From G963663525 sp963663525 (GTDB lineage: Bacteria > Myxococcota_A > SURF-8 > G963663525): DNA of 64,000 bases. Positions within the stretch are counted from its first letter, which is position 1, and every line of letters begins with the position of its first letter. The position numbers and the translations under genes were made by a program. The notes under the pieces were generated by a model. The model saw only the letters and a program-made list of their open reading frames with translations, was not told the origin of the DNA and ran no database searches. The stretch is taken from assembly GCA_963663525.2 (NCBI GenBank), contig CAXXHC010000003.1, forward strand, positions 1 through 64,000, read 5' to 3'. Positions 17,655 through 27,184 of the stretch are shown piece after piece.

Positions 17655-17954
17655 TCATCGATTCCTTCCTTCATCACCCGATATTTTGTCTCTCAATATC
17701 TGGCTTGGTTTGAAGGTCAGCACGCGGCGTGCGGCAAGATCCAGACCTTCGCCGGTTCGTGGGTTACGAACCTTGCGCGCTTTTTTTTCGCGAACAACGA
17801 AACGACCGAAACCCGAGATTGTGATTTTCTCCCCAGTTTCCAAGGTTTCCTTTATAATCTCGAACACCGCCTCGACGATGTCGGCAGAAGCCTTTTTCGT
17901 CATGTCGATTTCTTGGAAAACCTTTTCAATCAAACTCCTCTTGGTTGTTGTCAT
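17655..17954 (-). CDS. IHF/HU-family DNA-binding protein (alpha-like)
   Basis: A 99-aa DNA-bending protein. I chose MTTTKRSLIEKVFQ as the start; an in-frame codon 30 bases upstream is possible. The HU/IHF core is complete: helical N-terminus, GEKITISGFGRFVVREKKAR, the DNA-wrapping arm RNPRTGE, and a C-terminal FKPSQILRDKI. These resemble IHF alpha more than HU. Together with the neighbouring paralogue it could form a heterodimer that bends DNA for recombination or transcription. Confidence 0.9.
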   Translation of the reverse strand: MTTTKRSLIEKVFQEIDMTKKASADIVEAVFEIIKETLETGEKITISGFGRFVVREKKARKVRNPRTGEGLDLAARRVLTFKPSQILRDKISGDEGRNR

Positions 17955-17980
17955 CTGTCTCCCCTCGTGGCCTTTTATAC

Positions 17981-18286
17981 TCAACCGTTCTTCTCATCCT
18001 TTGTCGAGGCTCTATCCACCCGATCTCTCATTTCTTTACCGACCTTGAAAAACGGCAGACATTTCTCGGCGACATGGACGATTTCTCCCGTGCGTGGGTT
18101 GCGGCCATCGTAGGCCGGGTAGCGCCTCGGAACGAAGCTGCCGAAGCCGCGAATCTCGATGCTGTTCCCATTGGCCAGAGCGTTGGACATGGAATCGAAG
18201 AACAGATTCACGATTTGTTCGGCCTGTTTCTTCGGAATATCGGCTTGCTTCGCCAATGTCTCGATCAGATCGGATTTGTTCATCAT
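17981..18286 (-). CDS. IHF/HU-family DNA-binding protein (beta-like)
   Basis: A 101-aa HU/IHF-family protein: MNKSDLIETLAKQADIPKKQ, GNSIEIRGFGSFVPRRYPAY, arm GRNPRTGEIV and FKVGKEMRDRV. This pattern is close to IHF beta. The start overlaps the preceding XRE gene by one base (TAATG), with GAGGAG just upstream. Tandem alpha-like and beta-like genes are unusual, because IHF subunits are normally unlinked. Confidence 0.9.
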   Translation of the reverse strand: MMNKSDLIETLAKQADIPKKQAEQIVNLFFDSMSNALANGNSIEIRGFGSFVPRRYPAYDGRNPRTGEIVHVAEKCLPFFKVGKEMRDRVDRASTKDEKNG

Positions 18287-18504
18287 TACTCCTCGTTCGG
18301 AGAGGGGTCGGGCGAGTCGTCGAAAACCAAACCCTTGTCCTCTACCGTAAGTCCCAACGCCATCAGAATCCGGCGCTGGCTACTCATCCGACAGGCAAGA
18401 CCCTTCTCGATGCGGGCGATGGTCAGCGCCGACAAGCCGGTACGCCGTGCCAACTCCGCCTTCGACATCAAGCGATCTTCTCTGAATTTTTTCAGCTTGT
18501 TCAT
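18286..18504 (-). CDS. XRE-type helix-turn-helix regulator
   Basis: A 72-aa DNA-binding protein: MNKLKKFREDRLMSKAELAR begins a classic Cro/CI helix-turn-helix (RRTGLSALTIARIEKG) with a short tail. I start at the ATG 18504; an upstream in-frame codon would add 8 residues. It is coupled to the downstream IHF-like gene by a one-base overlap. It probably regulates this small group. Confidence 0.85.
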   Translation of the reverse strand: MNKLKKFREDRLMSKAELARRTGLSALTIARIEKGLACRMSSQRRILMALGLTVEDKGLVFDDSPDPSPNEE

Positions 18505-20992
18505 ACGATTCAACAGGCATCCTCGCAACGTTTTGCCGCCCTCCCGTCGACGTCGATCTTTTGATTATCTACTTGCGGGGAGCATTATTATCAAACATGC
18601 AGAATTTCTCAAGGTTTTCTCATCCAGAGCTTCCGGAACCCCAAGCGCATCCCGGGAAAGAACGGAATCCGAAAGTGGCTCGCATCTTCTCGACGGGATT
18701 TGAAAAACGAGCGTGAGGGCAAATCGATTCTGTGTTACGTTGGTCTTGGCGGTCGTTTCCTTTTCGATGAATGATTTATTGAGCGCTATCATTCTCCCGG
18801 GAGGACGTGGTCGCCAGTCGGTCCCAGGAAGATTTGCCAGGGACCGACTTTTCATTCAAAAGGGAATGGTTCGCGGAGATCGCAACCCATTCCATCGGCG
18901 GATTGTGATTCTGCGTCCTGTTTGAAATGGGTCCATTGGGGCGAGCGGATGCAGAACGCCGCATCTCATGCAGCGCTTGCATGATATGCTGTTTAGAAAT
19001 CGCCAGGTCGACCGGTGTACCCACCATTCGACTAGCCTCCTTGACGCAGATTCTCGCCGCATTTTGGCAAAAGTGCGCGATGTCAGCTCCGGTAAATCCG
19101 GGAGTATGGGAAGCCAGGTCTGTGGCGAGGTGATCACGATCAAGTGTCGGATCGAGCACGAGAGGTTTCAAGTAGTGACGGAAAATAGCGATTCTTCCTC
19201 TTTCATCGGGTGGTCCCATCTGAATGACTCGATCGAATCGACCAGGTCGACGCAGGGCAGGATCAATGTCGTCGGGTCGATTGGTGGTGGCGATGACAAA
19301 AACCTTCCCGCGTTCTTCCAAACCATCCAGCAGCGCCAGCAGTTGCGTGACCATGCTTTTTTGATACTGGGCATCGGCAGAACCACGGGATACAGCCAAG
19401 CTGTCGATCTCATCGAAAAGAATCACCGAGGGCGAAAACTCCCTGGCCCGCTCGAAGATATTCCTCAACGATTCTTCCGTAGCTCCGACCCATTTCGAAA
19501 GCAGTTCCGGTCCCGATACGGATTCGATATGCGCGCCGCACTCACCGGCTACTGCACGGGCCAGCAGGGTTTTTCCCGTACCCGGAGGACCGGCGAGAAT
19601 GACACCCCCGGCCTGGGGTTTAGCGCCGATGCGAAGAAATAGGTCGACGTGCTTTAAAGGCAGTTCGATAAGGTCCCGCACGGCCTCCACCACGTCATCT
19701 TGACCTACGACATCTGCATACTTCGTCGATGGTATTTCTCGTTTCGGGGTTACCTGATCTGCATTCCCTTTTTGGCGTTCAGCTTCCAACCAAAGATCAA
19801 CACTGATATTCATGCCACTGGAGCGCCAGGGATTGTCTTTCGTTTTTCGCAATGTCGGCGGTATTTTCTCGCTGGTGGGCCAGATCCACGCTGGTTTTCC
19901 AGAATCACTGTGATAAAGTTGAATCCAGCTTTCGCCGTCGGCCTCGACTGTTTTCGGCAAAGTATCGATCTTTGACAATAAAATATCACGTTGGAAAAAT
20001 GGACATAGCCGCACCCCACTGTTGCATTCAGCGTCGAGTTGACGCTTCAATGCTGACTTGTCAATTTCGACTTTTTCACCGTCGAAGCTTCCCACAGTCC
20101 ACCATGGTGGAGTATCGCATCCAGAATAATTCAACCATTCGTGGGAACCCCAGAGATTCAGGGCGTCGCAACCAAGGATGCAGGTCTTTCGACAAACCTC
20201 TTCTCCTTGCTTTTTGCGCTTCAGCCAACAGCGGCGGGTGTCTTCCAGATGGTCCATGAAATCCTGAAGATCATGCTTCCCCACCAGTTCGCCATCAATG
20301 GAGACTTCGGTGCTCTTCCAGGCTTTGACGATGTTCAGCAGATTGTCGATGCGTTTGGCGTTTTCGACGAGACCTTGCGTAATCGACAACTCGAACCAGG
20401 ATTCACGGCCTTTGTCGTCATTCGTGATGTCAAGGGAACCGAGTTTCGCCAATCTATTCAATCGCTTGCGGATGATGGGGAAGGTCGGCGAAGTCGAACG
20501 GGCAAAGGCGATTTTCAGATGGCGAGTGGATTCCGAATACGGAATGGAGGGTGAACCTTTTTCAAGGTCGTGATGGTTTTCATGGGTCATTCGACCTTTG
20601 TTACACTTTACCTGTTCCCAGCCTCGCTTGATATTGGTCGCCAACCAATCATCCGCAAAAGTATGCAACGTCGTTTCACGGGTTGCCACACGCAAATCGG
20701 TCTTCAAGGGCTGTTTGCGACCTGGAGCGTAGTCGGTAAAGAAGATCACGAAGTTGGGATAGGCTTCATCGATTTCATGCTTATTGGTTTTCCAACCAAC
20801 CAACTTTCGTACAGCCACACCCTTTTTGCTTCGCTTGGTGTAGACCTCGCGACGAATGATTTCGGATTCAGGTAAAAATGCTGGATCAACGCATTCCTGC
20901 TCAGCAATCGGAACGAGATCCGAGACCTGTTCGACGCGTACATCCGGTCTGACAACCTGCTTGTCTTCACGGACACGTCGAAACACGGCGTG

Positions 20993-22504
20993 GCCTCCTC
21001 GCTATTTACTGTGGGTAAGCAGTTTCATCTGCGGCAGGTCGAAGTCTAGCTTTCCAGCGACGAGGAAGATCATGGTTCGAAGCTTCCTAAACGACCTGAA
21101 CCCTCTGGCCTTGCGCTTGGCCGCCTGAATTATACCGTTGATGCCTTCCACCAGCCCTTGTGTCAAACCTGACTGAAACCACCGCAATACCCCATCCCAG
21201 TGGGTCTTGATCGTTTTGGCTACCTTGATCATCGGCGGCAGTTGGCTGTGCGTGGCCCAGAAATACCAGTACTGCAACTGCTTCTCACCGTCATCTGGAT
21301 GGCCTGCGTAGTCGGCATATACCGACTGAAGCGTCTCTTTGAGCCGATAGCCCCTGGCCGTTTTCAGCGTGCTGTCTTTCAACTCATCGAACTTCTCTCG
21401 CTCTTTGTCCGTAAGGTTTTGCTCGTTTTTCAACCAGACCCATCTCGTCTTTTCCAACTCAGTCCTGTCTTGGCGCTCCTCACGCCGCACCTCGTCCACG
21501 GCCTTGTTGACAAGCTTCATCACGTGGAAGCGGTCGAAGGTCATCGCCGCATCGGGAAACTGTTTCCCAACCCCCTTGATGAACGCCGCTGACATGTCCA
21601 TGCTGAACTCTTTCACCTGTTCGGGTTTACCGCCGTGAGCGTGAAGCTCAGCCTCGAAGCCCGCCACCGTCCGGTGGTCTTTGCCGGGCTCCACGTGCAG
21701 AACCTTCGCCTCGTCCATGTCCACGAACACCGTCACGTAGTCGTGCCCACGGGAACGGCTGGTTTCATCCACGCCCACCGCTTCGACCTCGGACCAGTCC
21801 TGCTTCGCCAGACTCGAGTCCACATAGTATTCCAGCACCCGCCAGATCCGCGTGTCGTGCTCACCAAGTATTTCGCCGATCCCCTTGGGCGTCATGCCCT
21901 TTCTGGCCATAAGCAGTACCAGCGCCTCAAAAAGCAGCGTGAACCCCGCACCAGGACGCGCCCAAGGTACCTCCACCGTTTTTACTCCGTGTTCAGGGCA
22001 TTTGATCCGGGGTAGGCGTGCGTGAAGATACGCCTCGTGCTGAAAAAAGTTCAGATGTCGCCAACTCCTCTCGTTCGTATCGTGAACCCCGCAAGCCACC
22101 TCGCATTGCGGGCACGCAAACCGGCTCCCGGCGGGAAAATCCAGGTACAGATCCAACCGGTGGCGCTCGGCGTCAAAGTCAATATCCACCACCTCCCAGG
22201 GAGGGGTCAATCCAAGAGCCATCGTGAAAAGTCCGCGCTCGTCCATCTCTTGCTCCTTCAGTGTGCAAAGGTTACACTGGCAGAACTTCGGCGGAGGATA
22301 AGGCAACGCGGGGACGCGACCCGAGCGCCGTCGAAGGTCCGAACCTGGAAAGGAGGGGGAAACCTCTCCTTTTCTCTTTATCCCTTATTACAACAACCAG
22401 GTTTGGACTTCAAAGCGATAAATCCCAGGGGTGCGGGGACGGGTCCCCGGATCGGCGAAGCCGATGCATAAGCTGCCGTTACCCACACTAAACAGCGAAG
22501 AGCC
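20993..22504 (-). mobile_element. ISL3-family insertion sequence, copy B
   Basis: A 1512-bp element with perfect 8-base duplications ACGGCGTG (20985-20992 and 22505-22512) and the same inverted ends as copies C-E. It is inserted in the ligase-AAA+ gene in the same orientation as that gene. Removal restores the frame exactly, which shows a recent simple insertion. Confidence 0.95.
21002..22246 (-). CDS. ISL3-family transposase (copy B)
   Basis: A 414-aa transposase, apparently identical to those of copies C, D and E, with the same zinc-finger and DDE residues described for copy A. The start ATG at 22246 has AAGGAG upstream. Identity among copies implies recent movement, and the gene is probably functional. 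Confidence 0.94.
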   Translation of the reverse strand: MDERGLFTMALGLTPPWEVVDIDFDAERHRLDLYLDFPAGSRFACPQCEVACGVHDTNERSWRHLNFFQHEAYLHARLPRIKCPEHGVKTVEVPWARPGAGFTLLFEALVLLMARKGMTPKGIGEILGEHDTRIWRVLEYYVDSSLAKQDWSEVEAVGVDETSRSRGHDYVTVFVDMDEAKVLHVEPGKDHRTVAGFEAELHAHGGKPEQVKEFSMDMSAAFIKGVGKQFPDAAMTFDRFHVMKLVNKAVDEVRREERQDRTELEKTRWVWLKNEQNLTDKEREKFDELKDSTLKTARGYRLKETLQSVYADYAGHPDDGEKQLQYWYFWATHSQLPPMIKVAKTIKTHWDGVLRWFQSGLTQGLVEGINGIIQAAKRKARGFRSFRKLRTMIFLVAGKLDFDLPQMKLLTHSK

Positions 22505-23480
22505 ACGGCGTGGATCATGCTGACGGAGGGGGCTGGACCAAGCGGCGACCAGCCGGTTTGCTCGCTAAAATTCATTGCCATACGCCGAACGGGTTCGTTT
22601 TTGCTGTTGGCCGCAATGAGATCGTTGCATTTGACCTCGATGACAAGGTCCGGCTTCACCCAACGGTAGTGTTGTCCATGGTCGTTCGTTTCGCGATAGG
22701 TGGAATCACAGGCCAGCGGCGTCAACCTTTTTTGCAGGTTGGCGTTCTCAGCCCGGCTCCAACCTGTTTTCACGCGACCGATGAGCTGAAAAACGCCTTC
22801 CGGTTTCATCAGCGCCAGCAGAAGTTCGGAGACGCCGGAGTTATTGCACACATACCCAACCACCGCCGCGTCGATGGAAATCTCCGGCTTGACCTTGTAG
22901 ATCCGACCATCGGCAGCATGAACGACGAGGCCTTCCGCGCCGCCGGAAGTCACAATGCGCTCGTAGTCTGTAGCGACTGCAACGGGTGTATCCGCTGTCT
23001 CGAAAGCTGCAAGATGGAAACGACCATTGGCCGCAATGGGACGTTGACGCAAACAGTCGATCCGTTCGACAAAAGGTTCTCGTTGTACATCCGCCTCGCC
23101 ATTCATCAAAATATCGAAAGCGGCAAAGCGCAGGCAATCCGGATTTCCCTTGCGTCCCAAAGTGGCGTGAAGGTCGAAAACACGGGGTCGGCCCGAATCG
23201 ACGGCGGCATACAATTCTCCTGCCAACACACCGCGCCAACCGTTCAACACCTTTTGTGCTTCCATCGTGAGCGGAATATTTTCCAGCTTTTTTCCGAACG
23301 GGGACAAGAGAATACAGCATTCTCCATCGGCATGCAGAAACCAGGTTTCTCCGTCGATTTTCTCGGAAACGATGGATGGCTCCGGAGGAAGTTCCGCTTC
23401 GATGCGATCCGGCGCAAGCGAGCGATAGGCACCTGCTACATTGCGTTTGTATGCCGCGATCATGGTCTGGATCGCATCCG

Positions 23481-24194
23481 TCATGACGACATCTCCGGTC
23501 GTTTCAACTCGAAAGCCGCCAGATGAAGCACGAGTCGATAACGATCGCCCTTCGTCCGACCCTCCAGAAAACCCTTCATGGGGATCCCGTTTCGTTCCAG
23601 AATCAGCGGACCAGTTCCTTTCGGTCCTGAGCCGACCAGAGCCATCGAGTTGCACTCCTCCAGGTATCTCGCCAGACCGAAAAGAAAATCAAATTCCAGT
23701 CCATTGCTATGGCGTATCTGGTAGACCCGCGTGAAAGCATATTGCCGAATGGCATCCATTTGGGGAATCAACTTCCCTGACCATTGCGGTGGTGCATCGG
23801 GAACAAGATTGGACGGGATGTTTTCCGGTTCGTGGCGGGCGATTTCGTTTCCATTCCGATCATGAATCACTTCGATGATACGTGTGGAAAAAAGCGGCTG
23901 CCCGTTCTCACCGACGTAGACTCGATCGCAGGGACCGGCGTCACGGCCTACCGTTTGTACATCGATTTCGGGATCGCCATCGATCAACGCTTGCGCCAAC
24001 GAATCGGGATCGTCGTATTGCGACAACAAAGCAGAGTAGTTCGTTGTCTCCGTTGCTTTGATCCGGCGTGTGAATCGAACGGGTGAGCCGGAGGAATCAG
24101 TATAGGACACGTCGGAAGTTTTTTGGCGAGGGACCAGCAAAACTGTCGCCTCGCGTCCCCGAGGATCGGCGAGTCGGATCTTACGGCAGGGCAT
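23481..24194 (-). CDS. Conserved-looking protein of the ligase-AAA+ operon (237 aa)
   Basis: I do not recognise a named family. The start MPCRKIRLADPRGR at 24194 lies inside the end of the upstream gene (14-base overlap), and its stop overlaps the ligase start (ATGA), so it is tightly coupled to both. The N-terminal ~130 residues read as a mixed alpha/beta region with DSSGSPVRFTRRIKAT and VYVGENGQPLFSTRIIEVIH. The C-terminal ~90 residues (FTRVYQIRHSNGLEFDFLFG, GPLILERNGIPMKGFLEG, YRLVLHLAAFELK) look like a well-packed domain and are probably the conserved part. No catalytic motif is obvious. Likely cytoplasmic partner of the ligase-AAA+ protein. Confidence 0.8.
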   Translation of the reverse strand: MPCRKIRLADPRGREATVLLVPRQKTSDVSYTDSSGSPVRFTRRIKATETTNYSALLSQYDDPDSLAQALIDGDPEIDVQTVGRDAGPCDRVYVGENGQPLFSTRIIEVIHDRNGNEIARHEPENIPSNLVPDAPPQWSGKLIPQMDAIRQYAFTRVYQIRHSNGLEFDFLFGLARYLEECNSMALVGSGPKGTGPLILERNGIPMKGFLEGRTKGDRYRLVLHLAAFELKRPEMSS

Positions 24195-24813
24195 GATCGT
24201 TCCTCCAATCGATTTCGAAGTCGAATTCCCCGTTCTGATCATCATCCCACTCGCCTTCGAACTCCGAAATCGTCTGTTCCAAACCTACAAAGTCGAATGA
24301 ACAGGTTTCGGCCCGAACCAGAAAGATGCCGTGTTTGTTGGCCAGCAGAAAGGTGGAAGAATCGGTGTACGTGGCGCGTGGATGATACGGAACACGGAAG
24401 ATCGCACCGTCGAACAGTGCTTCCTCCAACTCCGGATCAAGGGTTTCGACTTCCAACATATGGACTTGGGTCACGATATGACTGAGAAATTCGTCCAAAT
24501 CACCTGGATTTTCAAGGACTTCCGTTCTTCCTACTGTCGCCGAAAGCTTTTTCAACGCCTTCCCGCTCTCATCCACGGTGACCAGCTCGCTTCGACGTAC
24601 CACCTCACCATCATCATTGATATAGAGATCCGACGTGCTTCCCGCACGCAAAAGAAAACGCCCATCCCGTGTGAGATGAGCGCTGGCGCATTCGTTGCCA
24701 TTTTCGTCAAGCGCGATTCTTTTCTTGAAACCGTGCAATTTTTTACGGTCGATCGGCAAGAGACGAAAGCGAGAAGTCCCGCCTCGATAACCAACATCGA
24801 GGCTTCGTGTCAT
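24181..24813 (-). CDS. Uncharacterised acidic protein of the ligase-AAA+ operon
   Basis: A 210-aa soluble protein with no family I recognise. The ATG at 24813 overlaps the DUF4314 stop, with GAGGAGG upstream. It starts with a basic SRFRLLPIDRKKLHGFKKR segment, continues with beta-rich sequence (GRFLLRAGSTSDLYINDDGE) and ends in a strongly acidic tail (EGEWDDDQNGEFDFEIDW). The acidic C-terminus could bind a basic partner or mimic DNA; that is speculation. It overlaps the next gene by 14 bases. Confidence 0.75.
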   Translation of the reverse strand: MTRSLDVGYRGGTSRFRLLPIDRKKLHGFKKRIALDENGNECASAHLTRDGRFLLRAGSTSDLYINDDGEVVRRSELVTVDESGKALKKLSATVGRTEVLENPGDLDEFLSHIVTQVHMLEVETLDPELEEALFDGAIFRVPYHPRATYTDSSTFLLANKHGIFLVRAETCSFDFVGLEQTISEFEGEWDDDQNGEFDFEIDWRNDHALP

Positions 24814-25043
24814 GGCGAATCCTCCTCGTTCGGATTTTTCTCAAAGGATTCGACGATCTCGAACCTATCGACACCGGGAATCAAGGCCAGACTGCGCTCC
24901 ATCCCGATCCACTTGACGATGATCTGCGCCAGCGGGCCTTCGGTGACCTCGATCACGAGTCCTTCGGATCCGGACGGAATCGGATCGGGATCGTTCGGCA
25001 TTTCGATGAGACGAATCCGATCTCCTTTTCGAACGCAGTCCAT
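24810..25043 (-). CDS. DUF4314-like small protein
   Basis: A 77-aa protein: VRKGDRIRLIEMPNDPDPIP, GSEGLVIEVTEG, IIVKWIGMERSLALIPGVDR. This matches the DUF4314 pattern as I recall it, a small SH3-like beta barrel found in phage and mobile-element operons. Function unknown; possibly nucleic-acid or protein binding. It sits 3 bases after the previous gene and overlaps the next by 4, so it is part of the same transcript. Confidence 0.8.
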   Translation of the reverse strand: MDCVRKGDRIRLIEMPNDPDPIPSGSEGLVIEVTEGPLAQIIVKWIGMERSLALIPGVDRFEIVESFEKNPNEEDSP

Positions 25044-25046
25044 GGT

Positions 25047-25445
25047 TTACTTTTCCTCCATGTTGGATTGGGTGGATGGGGACTTTCTCACGTTCTCGTC
25101 CAGGTACTTTTTGTCCACTCTGGGCAATGCCACCGATGGGCTGAATCCCTGTTTGTGCCAGTACACCAGCGCCTGTCGCACAATGCGCCGAATCTGCAAC
25201 ATACTGGCCTGAGCTCGGGGTTTAAGGCCATCTTTGCCTGGCTGCATGGTGGCAGCTTCACTCTTGAAAAACGTGCTTACATGGACCGGCAGGATGTTTT
25301 TGACCTCCTTGCCTTCGCCCATTTCAGAAATCAGCAGATCCAGCGTGCGTCGGGCTGTACCGAGGGTAGAAGGCTTTTTGCCGACCGCTTTCAAATGCTC
25401 CAGATACTGTTCGCAGGCCTCTTTCAGGTTCTTGGTCGTATCCAT
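25047..25445 (-). CDS. Free-standing integrase-type core-binding domain protein
   Basis: A 132-aa protein resembling only the N-terminal SAM-like, core-DNA-binding domain of tyrosine recombinases: CEQYLEHLKAVGKKPSTLGT, ARRTLDLLISEMGEGKEV, then SMLQIRRIVRQALVYWHKQG. The catalytic domain is absent: the gene ends naturally at a stop and the next gene starts 3 bases later, so it does not look like a broken integrase. It may act as a sequence-specific DNA-binding subunit for the operon. Confidence 0.72.
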   Translation of the reverse strand: MDTTKNLKEACEQYLEHLKAVGKKPSTLGTARRTLDLLISEMGEGKEVKNILPVHVSTFFKSEAATMQPGKDGLKPRAQASMLQIRRIVRQALVYWHKQGFSPSVALPRVDKKYLDENVRKSPSTQSNMEEK

Positions 25446-25457
25446 GATTCGTCTCCT

Positions 25458-25661
25458 TCAATCGTCGATGTCTTCGTTTTTCAAAAAAGCCTCGATCTGA
25501 TGGAGCAGACACTCTACGTGGGAGATGTCGCCCACATGACCATAGTGGATGGATTCAGCCGCTTCGGCGTGGCGATCGAGTTCCTTTTTGATAGTGGCAA
25601 GGCGTTTGTCGATTTGCTTTCTCTTCTCTTCGTAGGCTTGCTGGGCGGTCTGCGTGCTCAT
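25458..25661 (-). CDS. Small coiled-coil protein, first gene of the ligase-AAA+ operon
   Basis: A 67-aa, mostly helical protein (QQAYEEKRKQIDKRLATIKK, then an EIEAF-like tail). No family recognised. I choose the ATG at 25661 because AAAGGA lies at a workable distance; the in-frame ATG at 25670 is too close to that site. It is 12 bases upstream of the core-binding-domain gene and begins the operon. Confidence 0.65.
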   Translation of the reverse strand: MSTQTAQQAYEEKRKQIDKRLATIKKELDRHAEAAESIHYGHVGDISHVECLLHQIEAFLKNEDIDD

Positions 25662-26356
25662 CGTTTTCATCCTTTCTTGGTCTTGTTGTCGTGTTGTCTG
25701 TTGTCATGCAGATTGCGGTCCAATTCAACGTTTTTGCGGGTGAAAAATGCGACTGTAACCCGTCGAAATCACGGGACTTTTCGCATCGGTTTCTGGCATG
25801 GAATCTCGTCGATGCCTCCACGAGCCGAACGGTGACGAAGAAGGTCTTTGAAGTCTGTTCCGTTTGTCACGAAACGCCCCAAGCCTGCAAAATCACGCCA
25901 AGATTTGCAGTACCCAGAATTGACACTGAGATGGTGGGGAGAGCCCTGAATGGTCCATGGAACAGCTCCCATGCACTTCACCTGCCATTTGCGAGACCCC
26001 ATTTCAGGCCTCCCCGTGGCTTTCATAGCGCTGCTCGACATGAGTACAAATACGAGAATGAAAAAGAACGGAGATTCAGCATGGTCTGATTGGACAACAT
26101 CCCGTAATCACACAAGAATCATCGTTTTCCGCTGTTAATAAAGAACCCTTTGAAATGGAATGGATAGAGCGTGATGAAACGAAAGAGACAAGAGAAACTC
26201 CGTCATCGTCCAAGTACGCCCAATCACGGATCAATTCGCTGTGACAAAACGATCGCAGTGATGGGAAACTGGTCAGAGCGGTTATTCGGCTAGGCGGACA
26301 TTGTGGTAAAAACCATGTCCGTGCGGGAATGGAATTGAAGGCTGTTCGCGTCAAGT
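25662..26356. other. Intergenic, probable promoter of the ligase-AAA+ operon
   Basis: About 700 bases with no gene I can support. Open frames here have no ribosome site or recognisable domain. The operon promoter must lie in the part nearest 25662, but I cannot identify -35/-10 boxes with confidence. Confidence 0.4.
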
Positions 26357-26644
26357 CTATCCATGGTTGGCAAGAGCCGACAAGCGAGTGGTACAAGCTC
26401 CGTGTTTGCGGGCGGCCTGATTCCCTTTTTTGAAAGAGCCTGCGTTCACTTTTCCTGCGGCGGGAGGTCTGTTGGCTTTCTGTTTTTCCGTGCGTTGATC
26501 CCCGGACAGGCTCAATCCACCATGCAGACGGCAAACCTTTTTTCCCCGTACCGCAGGATTTTTGCATCGTTTCCCGGTACGTTTGCATTTCGCGGAGCAG
26601 CGAACAGCATTCGGATTGAGTTTGCTAGCGTCCTGTTTCGCCAT
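26357..26644 (-). CDS. HGG-motif small zinc-binding protein
   Basis: A 95-aa basic protein. RCSAKCKRTGKRCKNPAVRG followed by KKVCRLHGG is the Cys-Cys-Cys-His-HGG zinc motif of small proteins common in phages and mobile elements, followed by a Gly/Asn/Lys-rich tail (AGSFKKGNQAARKHG). The ATG at 26644 has GGAGGT upstream. Its role is unknown; family members often lie beside terminase or recombinase genes. No direct partner is adjacent here. Confidence 0.78.
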   Translation of the reverse strand: MAKQDASKLNPNAVRCSAKCKRTGKRCKNPAVRGKKVCRLHGGLSLSGDQRTEKQKANRPPAAGKVNAGSFKKGNQAARKHGACTTRLSALANHG

Positions 26645-26845
26645 TTTACCTCCAATTACGAGTTGCTATTATTGAAGATATTCGTCAAGTATGCACAAGA
26701 AGGACAATGGCTTATTCACGCCGATTCGACTGGTATGAAACGTCCTATCTGACGTGTTCCATACAAATTCAATAATTCCATTGTAATCTCAAGCACTTAA
26801 ATGTCAATGGAAGGTAACGGGACGGGCGAAATGAGGGAATATTCC

Positions 26846-26934
26846 TAGTAATTCAGAGGGTTTAGGTGAGGGATTCATTACATAGGGTGCAGCCGTTACG
26901 GACTATGGAACTCGTACCGAAGGCAGGCTGAAGG
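26846..26934 (+). repeat. 89-bp direct repeat, left copy
   Basis: It begins TAGTAATTCAGAGGG and ends GGCAGGCTGAAGG. It differs from the copy at 28735-28823 at about two positions. The pair brackets the IS3-type transposase gene in direct orientation. It may be the solo end of a second copy of that element, or a recombination site. Confidence 0.85.
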
Positions 26935-27094
26935 TAGCATACCTGACGATGTTCAACCGAGAAAAATGTAGGCAAGAGTTCTGTTAAGTGTTATGAATGT
27001 ACTCACGATTTGGGGATCACCAAACGACTACTCATCATGCCTGCATCCCCGAATCGCTTCTCAGAGACACCGAAAAAAACAGGATGGATCCGAT

Positions 27095-27184
27095 ATGCCG
27101 CGTGGTCGTACATCGAAAAAGAAGAAAACCGCCGCCAAGAAAAATGGTGTCCCTGTCAGGCTTCAATGGGACAGTCGCGAATAA
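27095..27184 (+). CDS. Possible 29-aa basic peptide
   Basis: MPRGRTSKKKKTAAKKNG plus a short tail, preceded by AGGA at a plausible distance. The Lys-rich composition is unlike random translation of this region, but there is no other support. It may be chance. Confidence 0.2.
   Translation: MPRGRTSKKKKTAAKKNGVPVRLQWDSRE

Larger units (their letters stand above)
18776..23484 (-). pseudogene. ATP-dependent ligase-AAA+ ATPase fusion, split by ISL3 copy B
   Basis: Deleting 20993-22504 plus one ACGGCGTG duplication gives one uninterrupted 1062-aa frame (...SVSMIHAV-FRRVRED...). Residues 1-320: covalent nucleotidyltransferase ligase, with adenylation Lys in SEKIDGETW (about 42), LRFAAFDIL, AEGLVVHAADG, IYKVKPE, an OB-like segment and WVKPDLVIEVK. 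The middle (about 330-740) has a winged-helix-like stretch and a Cys-rich patch (CRKTCILGC). C-terminal AAA+ module of the Cdc48/FtsH type: Walker A GPPGTGKT, Walker B VILFDEIDS, sensor ATTNRPD, Arg finger RRPGRFDR. I do not recall this fusion as characterised. The insertion falls between modules, so two separate polypeptides could in principle remain. It is the last gene of a tight operon, its ATG overlapping the previous stop. Confidence 0.88.

Noticed and set aside
22510..23526. 338-codon plus-strand frame opposite the ligase domain
   Set aside because: The minus strand carries all ligase motifs in frame. The plus-strand product has none.
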